From: an uncultured Flavobacteriaceae bacterium
Lineage (GTDB): Bacteria > Bacteroidota > Bacteroidia > Flavobacteriales > Flavobacteriaceae
Length of the DNA: 64,000 bases
NCBI GenBank assembly: GCA_947493175.1
Contig: CANLQD010000001.1
Coordinates: 964,748 to 1,028,747 of the forward strand
Reading direction: 5' to 3'
The position numbers and the translations under genes were made by a program. Below, piece after piece: positions 48,750-58,175 of this stretch. The stretch's first letter is position 1. Each line of letters opens with the position of its first letter. A model generated the notes under the pieces. That model was not told the DNA's origin, did no database searches, and saw only the letters and a program-made list of their open reading frames with translations.

Positions 48750-50936
48750 ATGAACAAGCCATACATATTTTTGACAGGAATCATATTGATAGCGCTATCA
48801 AAGTGTGCCTTAGCACAGAAGGGCCCTATGAAAAGGGCCCATGATCACTATGATGCATTGCAATATCACAAAGCCATTGAACTGTATTCCAAAGAAGCCT
48901 CAAAAAACAGGGAAACCGCCCAAATGTGGAAAGAACTTGGCGATGCTTATTATTTTAGGGCCCAATACCAAAAAGCAGCGCCCTGGTATCTGAAGCTATA
49001 CTTGCAGGACAAGAATTTTGATATGGAAACCCAGTATCGTTATGCTCAAGTACTCAAAGCTACGAACAACGCCAGTTATGGCAACGCCCTGCTCAAGGAG
49101 TATTATCAAACAGTAGCGGGTATTACCCTAGACGCAGTTTATACCCCTAAAAGATTTTTAGGACAAGACAGTACCCATACCGTCTCAAAGGCCAATATTC
49201 AAATAGGGGGCTTTGCATATCCGTCTAACTACTTGGACGAAAAAACCTTATTGATAACGGCTACAGGAAAAGAAGAACATATTAAAAACAGGGATGGATG
49301 GACAGGTGAATCGTTTTCAGACCTTTATCAAATTCGCTTGGATGAAGATGGCAACCCGAAAGGGCGACCAGAAAAAATAAAAGGTACCATAAACACCTAT
49401 TACAATGAAGGTAGCGCCGTCGTCACCAAAGACGGGAATATCCTCTACTTTACCAGAAACAACTACAATCGTGGAAAACTAAAACGCGATGCGCAGAAAG
49501 TAAGCAATCTGAAGCTATTCAGGGCACAACTTTCAAAAAATGGGAAATGGAAACAAGTGGAGGAACTTCCATTGAACGATGACTCATTCTCGAACGGACA
49601 CCCAGCCTTGAGCCAAGATGAAAAGACATTATACTTTGTTTCCGATCGCCCCGGAGGGAAAGGAAAAAGTGATATTTACCAAGTAGCCATAGAAGGGAAT
49701 AGATTTGGTGAAGTACTGCCACTGCCAGATGGTATCAATACGGCAGCACGTGAGGAGTTTCCTTTTGTTGCACCCGACGGGATGCTTTACTTTGCTTCAG
49801 ATCGAATCGAGAGCATAGGCGGGCTCGACATTTTCGTGGCCGCCCCTGAAACCGGAACCGTTTCAACCCCCTATCGGGAAGTATGGCATTTAGGCCCCTC
49901 GGTAAACAGTAAAAAAGATGATTTTGCCTATACCGTCAACAGTAACGGGAACGAAGGGTTTTTTGCAACAAATCGCAGCTCGGATGAGCGGGACGAGGTG
50001 TTCGCCTTTGTAAGGGAAGAACCGCTATTAAGACAAACAAAACACCTCATAACCGGACGTATTTACGATGCAGCTGCCCAAACTCCCTTGGCCAATGCAA
50101 AGGTGCTCTTTACAGAAACGGCAACCAAAAAAACGGTTGAGATACACACCGATGAAAAAGGGCGCTATTCGCTTTCGGTAACGAATGCGTTATCAGGGAG
50201 CCTCCGAATAACCAAGAGCAACTATCTTTCACAAGAACTCGTTCAGATACTTGATGAATCAAATACCACTTTGGAACAGGATTTTTATTTAAGACCTGAT
50301 CGGCAGCTGTTTAAAGACGGGATGGATATAGGGGGCCTCGTGAATCCGGTTTATTTCGATTTTGATTCATCTGAAATTCGACCCGATGCAGCTGAGGTTT
50401 TGGATGAAGTAGCGAAACTGATGATCGATTTTCCAAATTTGGAAATCGAGGTACGGGCACATACCGATAGTAGGGCCAGTGCCGCCTACAATCTTGGGCT
50501 ATCCGACAAAAGGGCGAATGCCACCATCTCTTACCTTTTTGAAAAAGGAGTTCCAAAAAAACGTATTTCCGGTAAAGGGTATGGGGAGTCCCAGCTAGTC
50601 AATGACTGCGGATACGATGCAAATTGTAGTGAGGAGGAACACGCACTCAACCGAAGAAGTGAATTTATTGTAGTGAAAGATGGGGCTACCCCTTCGGAAG
50701 ACGAATCGGATACTTCTCAAGCCAAAAGTTATTTTACAGTGCAGCTCGGAGCTTTTAGAACCAAGCCTAACCTTGTCTCGTTCAACAGTGTAACAGAGAC
50801 ACATCTGAAAAAAGATGCGGACGGATACACACGCCTGTTTGCCGGAAAATTTTCAAGCCGCGAAGATGCTGAAAAGTTGGCTCGACAATTAAAATCAAAG
50901 GGATACAACCATATGCTGATCAAACAGGTAATGTAG
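48750..50936 (+). CDS. OmpA-family TPR/PD40 protein with SPOR domain, module 2
   Basis: 728 residues. Signal peptide (IFLTGIILIALSKCALA), TPR-like helices at about 30-110, PD40 beta units at about 150-410 (ALSQDEKTLYFVSDRPGGKG, MLYFASDRIESIGGLDIFVA), a carboxypeptidase-regulatory-like domain at about 430-505, and an OmpA domain at about 530-650 (YFDFDSSEIRPDAAEVLDEV, RAHTDSRASAAYNLGLSDKR). A further SPOR domain covers about 660-728 (YFTVQLGAFRTKPNLVSF, AGKFSSREDAEKLARQLKSK). SPOR binds denuded peptidoglycan, so this member has two wall-binding domains, unlike the other two OmpA proteins here. Last gene of the operon. Confidence 0.92.
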   Translation: MNKPYIFLTGIILIALSKCALAQKGPMKRAHDHYDALQYHKAIELYSKEASKNRETAQMWKELGDAYYFRAQYQKAAPWYLKLYLQDKNFDMETQYRYAQVLKATNNASYGNALLKEYYQTVAGITLDAVYTPKRFLGQDSTHTVSKANIQIGGFAYPSNYLDEKTLLITATGKEEHIKNRDGWTGESFSDLYQIRLDEDGNPKGRPEKIKGTINTYYNEGSAVVTKDGNILYFTRNNYNRGKLKRDAQKVSNLKLFRAQLSKNGKWKQVEELPLNDDSFSNGHPALSQDEKTLYFVSDRPGGKGKSDIYQVAIEGNRFGEVLPLPDGINTAAREEFPFVAPDGMLYFASDRIESIGGLDIFVAAPETGTVSTPYREVWHLGPSVNSKKDDFAYTVNSNGNEGFFATNRSSDERDEVFAFVREEPLLRQTKHLITGRIYDAAAQTPLANAKVLFTETATKKTVEIHTDEKGRYSLSVTNALSGSLRITKSNYLSQELVQILDESNTTLEQDFYLRPDRQLFKDGMDIGGLVNPVYFDFDSSEIRPDAAEVLDEVAKLMIDFPNLEIEVRAHTDSRASAAYNLGLSDKRANATISYLFEKGVPKKRISGKGYGESQLVNDCGYDANCSEEEHALNRRSEFIVVKDGATPSEDESDTSQAKSYFTVQLGAFRTKPNLVSFNSVTETHLKKDADGYTRLFAGKFSSREDAEKLARQLKSKGYNHMLIKQVM

Positions 50937-50965
50937 AAGGTAACTTAGGTGGCAAGCAAAAATAC

Positions 50966-51376
50966 TTATACAGAGATTGTCTCGAATAGGTTAGATACGA
51001 CCGAATATGCCTTATCCTTTGGTCCGAACAGGTCGGATTCCTTAATCTGTGGTGCTCCAAAAAAAGCCTCAACTTCTTCTGGTTCAATGTTCTTAAAGAG
51101 CATTTTCCAATCAAGATACCTACGTTCCGGGACAGTGCCACTTTTTAGGACTTGAATATCGTCATGTCGTGAATCTTTGTTGATTTTTTCGAACAAGCCG
51201 ACTACATCGATTGAGTTTCCTTCAATGTGTTGAATGAAAATACCATCAAAATAAAACAGAATGCCCGTGATGTTCTTTGTCGCATTATAGGTCCTGGCAT
51301 TCAGGAGAAGTAGATCCAAATCCTCGTTGGAAAAGGACTTTTTTTGTCTACTTATGTATACGTAATAGGTAATCAT
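50966..51376 (-). CDS. BLUF-domain blue-light sensor
   Basis: A 136-residue protein made of one BLUF domain plus a short C-terminal helix tail. BLUF proteins bind FAD and switch shape in blue light. Key residues are all at the expected spacing: Tyr7 (YYVYISR), Asn31 (NARTYN), Gln49 in GIFIQHIEG, and the RH and W-K-M motifs (KDSRHDDIQ, YLDWKML). There is no attached output domain, so it must signal by protein contact, like the PixD type. It stands between the module 2 operon (convergent, 29-base gap) and a histidine kinase on the same strand. Confidence 0.93.
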   Translation of the reverse strand: MITYYVYISRQKKSFSNEDLDLLLLNARTYNATKNITGILFYFDGIFIQHIEGNSIDVVGLFEKINKDSRHDDIQVLKSGTVPERRYLDWKMLFKNIEPEEVEAFFGAPQIKESDLFGPKDKAYSVVSNLFETISV

Positions 51377-51956
51377 TGGGTCTTATAGGTTGTATGTTTG
51401 AAACGTAATTGACTGTGTAAATATTGACAAGATGAGGCTCCTAAGTCCTCGAAATTAAGCAAATAGCCTAAACCTACAAAATAGTGGTTGTCTAAATTTT
51501 ATTTAATAATATCTTTCAATGTACGGATATCCTTTTAAAGAGAAGTCTATTTTCTTTCTTTTTTAACAAAAAACCATTCCTTGCAAATCTTGGATGTCAG
51601 GCAATAAAATATTGTTTACCCACTTTTCTTATTGCTTAAACAGTTTAGTGTAGAGGCAAAAAACTTTTTTATGGAATCATAATGGGGCACTGGTAGTTTA
51701 AAATATTACAAGAAACATCTCATTGAGTACTTGAAAGCGACTGGGAGACTATTTCAACGGGGATAGTAGATAACTCCCCTTAAATCCAAATTTGTTTTTC
51801 TACGCTATATAAGAGAGCTATTTCCATACGTTTTTTATGTTTTTGACCGTTTCTTTGGGCACGGAATCTTCTATTATTTTCGTTATTAGGCGCTTAAAGA
51901 TAGTGGCCCATGATTTGGATCATACTCCTTTAAACAAAATACTCGAATGGAAAAAT
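51377..51956. other. Long intergenic region with possible gene remnant
   Basis: About 580 AT-rich bases upstream of the BLUF gene and downstream of the kinase. At about 51820-51925 on the minus strand a stretch reads SWATIFKRLITKIIEDSVPK and then ETVKNIKNVWK before TAG. It is protein-like but has no start and a stop just before it, so it is at best a remnant. Confidence 0.4.
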
Positions 51957-54098
51957 CTAAATAGAGTGGGGATGACTGGAGAGAGTAAGTCGGGTCTTAA
52001 AAATGTGATTGTCCGAATTATAGTCAAACCCAATCCCTAATTTTTTACATAATTTACGTACTATTTCAAGGCCCAATCCAAAGCTTGCCTTGGATTTTTG
52101 ATGGGTTGCCTCATTTAGCAAATCTAAATATTTAGAGGTTTTGGATATCGTGTTTTTCAGCTCCATGGTAACAAGACCATTTTCTTGTTGTACATCAATT
52201 AGTAATTGATCCCCGCTGGCACCATACTTTCTGATGTTTTCGAATAAGTTATCAAAAATAACAGCCAGCGATTGTTCGTTCGAATAAGCGGCTACCTCAT
52301 CTTGAATCCTAATATCTATCGAAATGGCATTGACCGAAAAATAGTCTTCGTAAAAAGACAAACGACTGGTAAGTAGCTTGTAGATATCTATCTTCTTGAT
52401 AGGGATCTCCTTTTCCCAAATACTGGACTTGATCAACGAAAGGATGATGTTCACCCGATTAGACAACTCTCCCGTGCTCTTACCTATTTCATGGATCATG
52501 TTCTTCATAGAGGAGGTATCTCCCGACTGTAACCCTTTTTTCATACCATCGAAACTATAATGAAGCTGGTTTAGCGGCTGTTTCACCTGATGGCTCAGAA
52601 TCATCAACAAGGTTTCGTATTCCTCGTTGTAGTTTGCCAATTCCTTGTTGTTCTTTTGGATGATGCCCGAAAGCCTCGTAATCTTTCTTTTGTCATAAAA
52701 CGTCTTTGCCAGAAAGAAGGTAACCAAGACCAGCAAGATGAAGAAGAGCCCCCCGAACCGTAGGTATAATCTCTTTTTTGCGCTCTCTTCTTTGAGCACC
52801 TTTTCCTTGGATTCCAAATCGGACAGGGTGCTTTTCATAAGGCTGCTGAAGGAATAGTTCTGCGCCTCTGCAAAACTGGTAATCATCTTACGCTGTTTAT
52901 CAAAATGTTGGGTCTTCAGGTCGCTCATAGTCCGTAAAAGCCGTTCACTGATTACCTTGGAACGCCCCGCAACGGGAAAGGTCAGTAATTCCTCAATGAT
53001 GTCGATCCTTCTGTCGAGATCGATACTTTCTTCGACCATCACGATTTGGGCAGCCTTATCAAAGCTATCCTGCGAATCGCCGTTCGCGGCCAAGCGAATC
53101 AAATGCGTAAGGGCCCTACCGGTCACGGTATTCTGAATCAAGTCAAGATTGTACATTTTTGTGAACTGATTCTTATCGGGGGTCAGAAAATACAACTTCA
53201 ACAGCAGTATTTCCAAGAGTTCTTTATCTGTTTGAAGTTCCACTGCCTTCTCAAAATACGCCTTCGCCTCGCTAGATTGGCCGACCCCGATCTTTAACTG
53301 AGCCTGGAAATAATAGATACTTGCCATATTCTCTTTTGAGAAACGCTCTTTTTGAAGCATGAGAATATCAATAATCTCTTTTGCCTTTTCGAAATTGCGT
53401 AGGCCTAAGTGAAAACTGGTCAACCGCATAAGCGCATAAAAAGTACTGACACTTTCGTAAGTCGGGTCCTCGATAACCAATTGTTGTAGAATCGCAATAC
53501 CCGTTTTAAGTTCGCCCTCATCCAATAAGACCTTGGCCTGTGCCAGCCGAGACGAGGCATCACCCAATGGGGCGTTCTCCAATTTGGAAAGGGTCTGTAT
53601 CACCTTCTCCCGATTCCCCTGCTCCTGATAGTATTTGTACAGATACGTGCCAGCATGCTTAATCCAAGTCCCGTTATCAGCCTCAACGGCAAAGTCCAGA
53701 CTCTTTTCTGCATGAAAAATCGACTTCGACGAGAGACTGTCCCTAAAGGCCATAGCAAACCCATAATGCGAAACAGCCTTGATCAAGGGGTCGTCTAAAA
53801 CATTGTTGTCGAGCGCTTTTTGATAATAGGCCAGCTGCCCCTTCGTATTCCCTTTCTTCCCCTCGAGCGCTGCCTTGAACTGATAGTAACGCAACCGTTG
53901 CGGCCCGCTCATCTGGGTTGTTTGAAATGCAATAAGTTGGTCATAATGCAGGGCATTATCCAGTTTGTAGTCAGACAATGATTCCTCGGCTTTTATCAGT
54001 AAAGAGTCGATGCCATCATTTAAGGCATAGGAAATATTTGCAAAGCAGCAATACATAATTAGTACTACTAGGCACGATAATTTGGTCTTTTTTCTCAT
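51957..54098 (-). CDS. TPR-sensor histidine kinase
   Basis: 713 residues. Signal sequence (LVVLIMYCCFANISYA), a periplasmic array of TPR-like helices over about 30-440, one membrane helix at 448-464, a coiled coil over about 470-500, then a kinase core with His503 (MILSHQVKQPLNQL). The ATPase has N-box VIFDNLFENIRKYG and G-box SFGLGLEIVRKLC. It lacks receiver and DNA-binding domains. This kind of TPR kinase is common in Flavobacteriaceae. It has no adjacent response regulator; the LytTR protein at 42258 and the receiver at 7019 are the only lone regulators in the window. It sits between BLUF and module 3. Confidence 0.9.
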   Translation of the reverse strand: MRKKTKLSCLVVLIMYCCFANISYALNDGIDSLLIKAEESLSDYKLDNALHYDQLIAFQTTQMSGPQRLRYYQFKAALEGKKGNTKGQLAYYQKALDNNVLDDPLIKAVSHYGFAMAFRDSLSSKSIFHAEKSLDFAVEADNGTWIKHAGTYLYKYYQEQGNREKVIQTLSKLENAPLGDASSRLAQAKVLLDEGELKTGIAILQQLVIEDPTYESVSTFYALMRLTSFHLGLRNFEKAKEIIDILMLQKERFSKENMASIYYFQAQLKIGVGQSSEAKAYFEKAVELQTDKELLEILLLKLYFLTPDKNQFTKMYNLDLIQNTVTGRALTHLIRLAANGDSQDSFDKAAQIVMVEESIDLDRRIDIIEELLTFPVAGRSKVISERLLRTMSDLKTQHFDKQRKMITSFAEAQNYSFSSLMKSTLSDLESKEKVLKEESAKKRLYLRFGGLFFILLVLVTFFLAKTFYDKRKITRLSGIIQKNNKELANYNEEYETLLMILSHQVKQPLNQLHYSFDGMKKGLQSGDTSSMKNMIHEIGKSTGELSNRVNIILSLIKSSIWEKEIPIKKIDIYKLLTSRLSFYEDYFSVNAISIDIRIQDEVAAYSNEQSLAVIFDNLFENIRKYGASGDQLLIDVQQENGLVTMELKNTISKTSKYLDLLNEATHQKSKASFGLGLEIVRKLCKKLGIGFDYNSDNHIFKTRLTLSSHPHSI

Positions 54099-54210
54099 GT
54101 TGGTCGTAAGAAGGAAGGTGTTTAAAATGTAGGTTTTTTAACAAAATTTTATGCAAAATACAACATTTTACCTTAAAAAATGCTTATGTGCTTGATTTTC
54201 AGATTATTCA

Positions 54211-54951
54211 TTAATCACTCAAAGCAAATATTTCGGTCTCTATTTTGCCGTAGGAAGCTATCCGGTCTTTTTTCCATTCGGTCTTGATATATGGATATTT
54301 ACCCAATGTGGCTTTTTCAGGATCATCAACAATGATAACATCCATTGCTGGGTTTTCGCATAAGTTTACATCAAGTCCTAACCTATTCTGCAAGTCATTG
54401 TTTTTGCCGTTTGCAAGATTTAAAAACTGAAGCTTGTTGTTTTTGGTAATCCAAACTTTTTGTAAGGCTTTATTGTCGCTTAGATCGAGCGTCCCGATCG
54501 ATGTGTTATTGATGAAGAGGCTTCTTAACCGGGGGCTACCGTTGGTATTTACATTCTTAATCGCTTCACAGTTGTCAATAAAGAGGACCTCAAGATTCGG
54601 GTGGTCCCCCATACTCAATGTAGTAAATGAACTATTTTCTAAGTGAATTACCAAAAGACTGGAAAGGCAGGCTATATCTAAAAATTGAACTTTTTTTAAA
54701 GCTCTAATTTCCAGATGAACGAGATTTTTGAAGTGTTGGATTCCTTCAAAATTCTTGATCGAATCATTCTTGATAATCAGCGAAGTTATTTTTAAGGCAT
54801 CTGATTCCAAAATATCTCCGGTAAGGCCGTTGGAATCGAAACCAAGGCAAATCAACTCTTTTTCAAAATTATCGTCCGCAATAGGAATACCTTTTCCAAA
54901 CGAAAAAAAAGGGATGACCACGTATAATAAGAAAGCACATATGTTCTTCAT
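54211..54951 (-). CDS. Secreted leucine-rich-repeat-like protein
   Basis: 246 residues with a signal peptide (ICAFLLYVVIPFFSFG). Irregular repeats of about 20-24 residues follow the leucine-rich pattern (LVHLEIRALKKVQFLDIACL, LLVIHLENSSFTTLSMGD, LEVLFIDNCEAIKNVN, LRSLFINNTSIGTLDLSDN, LQKVWITKNNKLQFLNLANG). LRR proteins mediate protein contacts. No sorting domain or lipobox is seen, so it is probably periplasmic. It is about 110 bases upstream of the kinase on the same strand and may present ligand to its TPR sensor (inference). Confidence 0.72.
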   Translation of the reverse strand: MKNICAFLLYVVIPFFSFGKGIPIADDNFEKELICLGFDSNGLTGDILESDALKITSLIIKNDSIKNFEGIQHFKNLVHLEIRALKKVQFLDIACLSSLLVIHLENSSFTTLSMGDHPNLEVLFIDNCEAIKNVNTNGSPRLRSLFINNTSIGTLDLSDNKALQKVWITKNNKLQFLNLANGKNNDLQNRLGLDVNLCENPAMDVIIVDDPEKATLGKYPYIKTEWKKDRIASYGKIETEIFALSD

Positions 54952-55336
54952 GATTTTAAAATATTTGGTGCTCTCGACCTTTAAAGGTAAGCCAGACGGG
55001 AAAGTACCGAAAGGCTCTATTATTATTTTACCTCAATCAGTTATTATTTTGCCCCTGCTTCGATTATTCGGTCATATTTGTTTATCCAATTTTACGCTCT
55101 AACGCAATTTATGATCAAGTTAAAACCAATCGATTTTGAAAAACATCTTAAAAATCAACGAGTTCATCATCAATAAGAGTTGGTTTCCCAACATGGAAAA
55201 AGTTCTTTATTTGGCTCAATTCTATTGTAAACACTACGAACTAAAAACTATTTCGCTCATTTAATCGACAAAGGGTGCCAAATAATCATTCTAGCTTTAT
55301 TAAGCTGTTGATTGTGAGTAGTTTTACTAAAAAGTA
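54952..55336. other. Intergenic region, no gene seen
   Basis: About 385 AT-rich bases, upstream of both the LRR-like gene (-) and a tiny frame at 55337 (+). A promoter region is expected; nothing clear. Confidence 0.4.
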
Positions 55337-55429
55337 ATGAAAAAATCAATATCTAAAAGCGCATTTTTTACACGAATAACATCAATCATTTCGGTGTTGG
55401 TATACCTACTGATCACGAGCTTCATCTAA
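55337..55429 (+). CDS. Possible 30-residue membrane peptide
   Basis: An ATG-to-TAA frame starting MKKSISKSAFFTRITS and ending in a hydrophobic helix (IISVLVYLLITSFI). A strong terminator follows 39 bases after the stop, which supports a real short transcript. Basic start plus one helix is the build of many small membrane peptides, including type I toxins. Function not known. Confidence 0.4.
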   Translation: MKKSISKSAFFTRITSIISVLVYLLITSFI

Positions 55430-55467
55430 GTTCCCCTTTTCGCCCCAAATCATTTAACCAACATCGT

Positions 55468-55509
55468 AATAGCCCTAAAACTTTGCACAAAGTTTTAGGG
55501 CTATTTTTT
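55468..55509 (+). terminator. Strong intrinsic terminator
   Basis: An 18-bp perfect stem, AATAGCCCTAAAACTTTG and its complement, with a minimal CA centre, ending in a T-run. It closes the short transcript starting before 55337, and may act in both directions. Confidence 0.9.
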
Positions 55510-55659
55510 GGTATGAAAAGTATTTTAGGGTTAGTAAACTACCTTGGGACCTTCGTCCGCATAAACGGTTACGTAAAGGCGGGCAAGCGTCGGAGCATTT
55601 AAATCTCGGTTATCCAGTAAATGTAGGAAGTGCTTCTGGTCTAGGTTGTTGGTATAAAA

Positions 55660-55684
55660 AAAACCGGTATCAAATACCGGTTTT
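55660..55684 (-). terminator. Intrinsic terminator, minus strand
   Basis: Stem AAAACCGGTAT / ATACCGGTTTT with a 3-base loop, followed on the minus strand by a run of T. It would end transcripts from the module 3 operon (56083-63517), about 400 bases beyond its last stop. Confidence 0.75.
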
Positions 55685-56082
55685 AACCAAATTAACTGAA
55701 GTACCTAGTACTTACAATAAAATACCTTTGAGAATCACGGCATACCGACCAAAATATGCATTTCGTGACTTTGGCATTTTACTTCTATGTAAAGAAAAGA
55801 CCGTTATCGTTAAAACACAATCACCAATGATTAATCGGTACGGTTGTTTGATTATTTTGTAATTCTTTTTATAATTGACATCATACAAAGCTCATTGCAC
55901 ATTGAATTCTTCAATAGATATAGTGTACGCTCATTTGTTAATAGGTTTTTCATAAAAATCGTTCATTGTTTGGGCGACTATGTCAAGGTATCAAAAGCAC
56001 GGCAGCTTATTCCTTTAATGAGCAACCCCACGCTAAAGTGCGTGGGGTGAAAATTTAACTGTTTTAGAATGAACCCTATCTA
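55685..56082. other. Intergenic region with GC-rich hairpin
   Basis: About 400 bases after the module 3 operon. At 56023-56050 there is a hairpin ACCCCACGC-type arm / GCGTGGGGT with a TAAAGT-like loop and no T-run. Such hairpins occur at the ends of IS200/IS605 elements, but no transposase is seen. Confidence 0.45.
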
Positions 56083-58164
56083 CTACATAGAAAGTACGGT
56101 AATCTCTGACCTACGGTTCTTTTGATGGTCTACTTCTGAACATTGTTGCCCGATACCACAGGAGACTTTTGGCGCTTCTTCGCCATAACCACGGGCTTCA
56201 AGAATCCGATTTGAACTGATCCCTTTTGAAACCAAATAGTTTTTGGTAGCGCTGGCCCTTCGTTCGGACAGCAATTGATTATATGACGCACTTCCCCTTG
56301 TATCTGTATGGGATTCGATTTTAATGGTAATGTCCATATTCGATTTCATGATAGTTGCCAGTTGGTCTAATTCATCACCCGCATCTGGTCGAACTTCAGA
56401 TGAGTCGAAATCAAAGAATACAGCTTCAGTTCTTAACTTGGTTATTCCATCTTCTTTCTTGAACAATGGGTTCAATAGCTGCATTTGAGCGGTAACATGG
56501 CGCCTGTTGTTCCCTTTGGTTCGTACTTTGATGTTATAGTCTTGATATGGTTCTTTAGAAAACCGTATAAGGTAATTTATCGAAGGTTCTAAGCGCTTAA
56601 ATTGGAAAAAACCTTCAATATCCGTTTTGGTTCTGTAAAAAACCTTGCCACTTTCGTCTACTAATTCTACCGTTGTTTTATTAAGTGGTTGTTGGGTCAA
56701 AGAATCGTTGGCGACTCCTTCTATGATAGCTGTGGGCCTGGAGAAATCTATCCCCTTTTGAAAATGGTAAATGTCATCGTCCCCTTGGCCTCCGGGCCTA
56801 TTACTTGCAAAGTATCCACTTGCCCCATTCGCATTTTCGATATAGGACATATCATCGTATCTTGAATTAAGGGGCCTACCCAAATTGACAACCTTTTTGA
56901 ACTGGCCGTTGGGTTCTAAGTTGCTTTGAAAAATATCGAGCCCTCCGTATCCACTATGTCCTTCAGAAGTGAAAAATAGAGATGAACCGTCAAAGTATGG
57001 GAATAACTCCCGATGAATTGTGTTTATTTGAGGGCCAAGATTTCGAGGCTTCGAAAATGTCCCATTTTTAAGAATTTCGACTTCATAAATATCCGTTTTG
57101 CCCAAGCTGCCCGGCATATCGGAAACGAAAAACATCTTTTTCCCGTCGGGGCTCAGCACGGGATGTCCTGTTGAATACCTATCACTATTAAAGGATACTT
57201 CTTCGGGGGCTTCCCATCTGCCATTTTGATTGATCGCCCGATAGATTTTCAAATGATTGATTCCGTTTTGGCCTCTTACCAATTTTCCCCGATAGTTATT
57301 TCGAGTAAAGTAGAGGGTGTCTCCATTTGGAGAAAAACAAGCAGCGGCTTCATGATATTTGGTGTTGACCTTCTTTGAGAGTTTTCGTGATTCCCCTTTT
57401 GCATATCCACTGGAATCTACCGGTACTTGATAAAGGTCTAAAAAGGGCCTTTCATTCCACCGGTAATTTCCGGCAACCAAAAACGAGCTGTCTCTACTAG
57501 ATGAAAAAACCAAGATGTCGTCGTTTGCCATAACAGGGGCAAAATCCGAGTTTTTAGAGTTTATGTCCAAAGATCGTATTTGGTATTTGAAGCGATTTAA
57601 GGCCGCATTATTTACTGAATCCTCATACAAAAATGTTTCGAGGGGGTCATTTGTTCCATAAGTTTGAATACTTTGATGATATCTCCTCAATATCTGATCG
57701 GCTTGTTCATCTGCTCCAGTTCCTTTCAAGGCCTGTGCATATCTAAATAAATAGGGCGATGTTAGCACGTTACCATACTTCTTCAATAAAAGACCATACC
57801 AATATGAGGCACGCTTCATATTTCTATTGTAAAAATGAGCATCTCCGGCACGCTGTAAAACTTTCTGTGAAATATTCTTGTTTAAACTAGTAAGTGCCTT
57901 ATCGTACAACTGTGCAGCCTTGTAAAACCACATTTTTTCAAAGCATCTATTGGCTCTTTTGAGGGTTCTTGAAGACACCATCTTTTTGGTAGAATTGATA
58001 TTCCTTTTTTTCATTGATTCCGAAGAAAAGTTGGTCGGCCCTGTTCGGGTTTGATAGGCGACCATATAGTTTTCCGAAAAAATGTCATGGCCGGGCAGCG
58101 ATACTGACTGTGCAACTAAAAAGGTCTGACAAAAAACTAAGAAAATGAGTTGAATGTATTTCAT
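56083..58164 (-). CDS. OmpA-family TPR/PD40 protein, module 3
   Basis: 693 residues with the same parts as the two others here: signal peptide (IQLIFLVFCQTFLVAQ), TPR-like helices at about 65-170 (CFEKMWFYKAAQLYDKAL, RAGDAHFYNRNMKRASYWYG), PD40 units at about 200-460 (VLSPDGKKMFFVSDMPGSLG, LFFTSEGHSGYGGLDIFQS), and a carboxypeptidase-regulatory-like domain at about 470-545. The C-terminal OmpA domain is at 575-693 (FFDFDSSEVRPDAGDELDQL, ESHTDTRGSASYNQLLSERR). It probably pins the T9SS adhesin complex to peptidoglycan. The start is 11 bases after the PorP stop. An extra 40-residue segment after the signal peptide sets it apart from module 1. Confidence 0.92.
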   Translation of the reverse strand: MKYIQLIFLVFCQTFLVAQSVSLPGHDIFSENYMVAYQTRTGPTNFSSESMKKRNINSTKKMVSSRTLKRANRCFEKMWFYKAAQLYDKALTSLNKNISQKVLQRAGDAHFYNRNMKRASYWYGLLLKKYGNVLTSPYLFRYAQALKGTGADEQADQILRRYHQSIQTYGTNDPLETFLYEDSVNNAALNRFKYQIRSLDINSKNSDFAPVMANDDILVFSSSRDSSFLVAGNYRWNERPFLDLYQVPVDSSGYAKGESRKLSKKVNTKYHEAAACFSPNGDTLYFTRNNYRGKLVRGQNGINHLKIYRAINQNGRWEAPEEVSFNSDRYSTGHPVLSPDGKKMFFVSDMPGSLGKTDIYEVEILKNGTFSKPRNLGPQINTIHRELFPYFDGSSLFFTSEGHSGYGGLDIFQSNLEPNGQFKKVVNLGRPLNSRYDDMSYIENANGASGYFASNRPGGQGDDDIYHFQKGIDFSRPTAIIEGVANDSLTQQPLNKTTVELVDESGKVFYRTKTDIEGFFQFKRLEPSINYLIRFSKEPYQDYNIKVRTKGNNRRHVTAQMQLLNPLFKKEDGITKLRTEAVFFDFDSSEVRPDAGDELDQLATIMKSNMDITIKIESHTDTRGSASYNQLLSERRASATKNYLVSKGISSNRILEARGYGEEAPKVSCGIGQQCSEVDHQKNRRSEITVLSM

Positions 58165-58175
58165 GGGAGTAGCGG

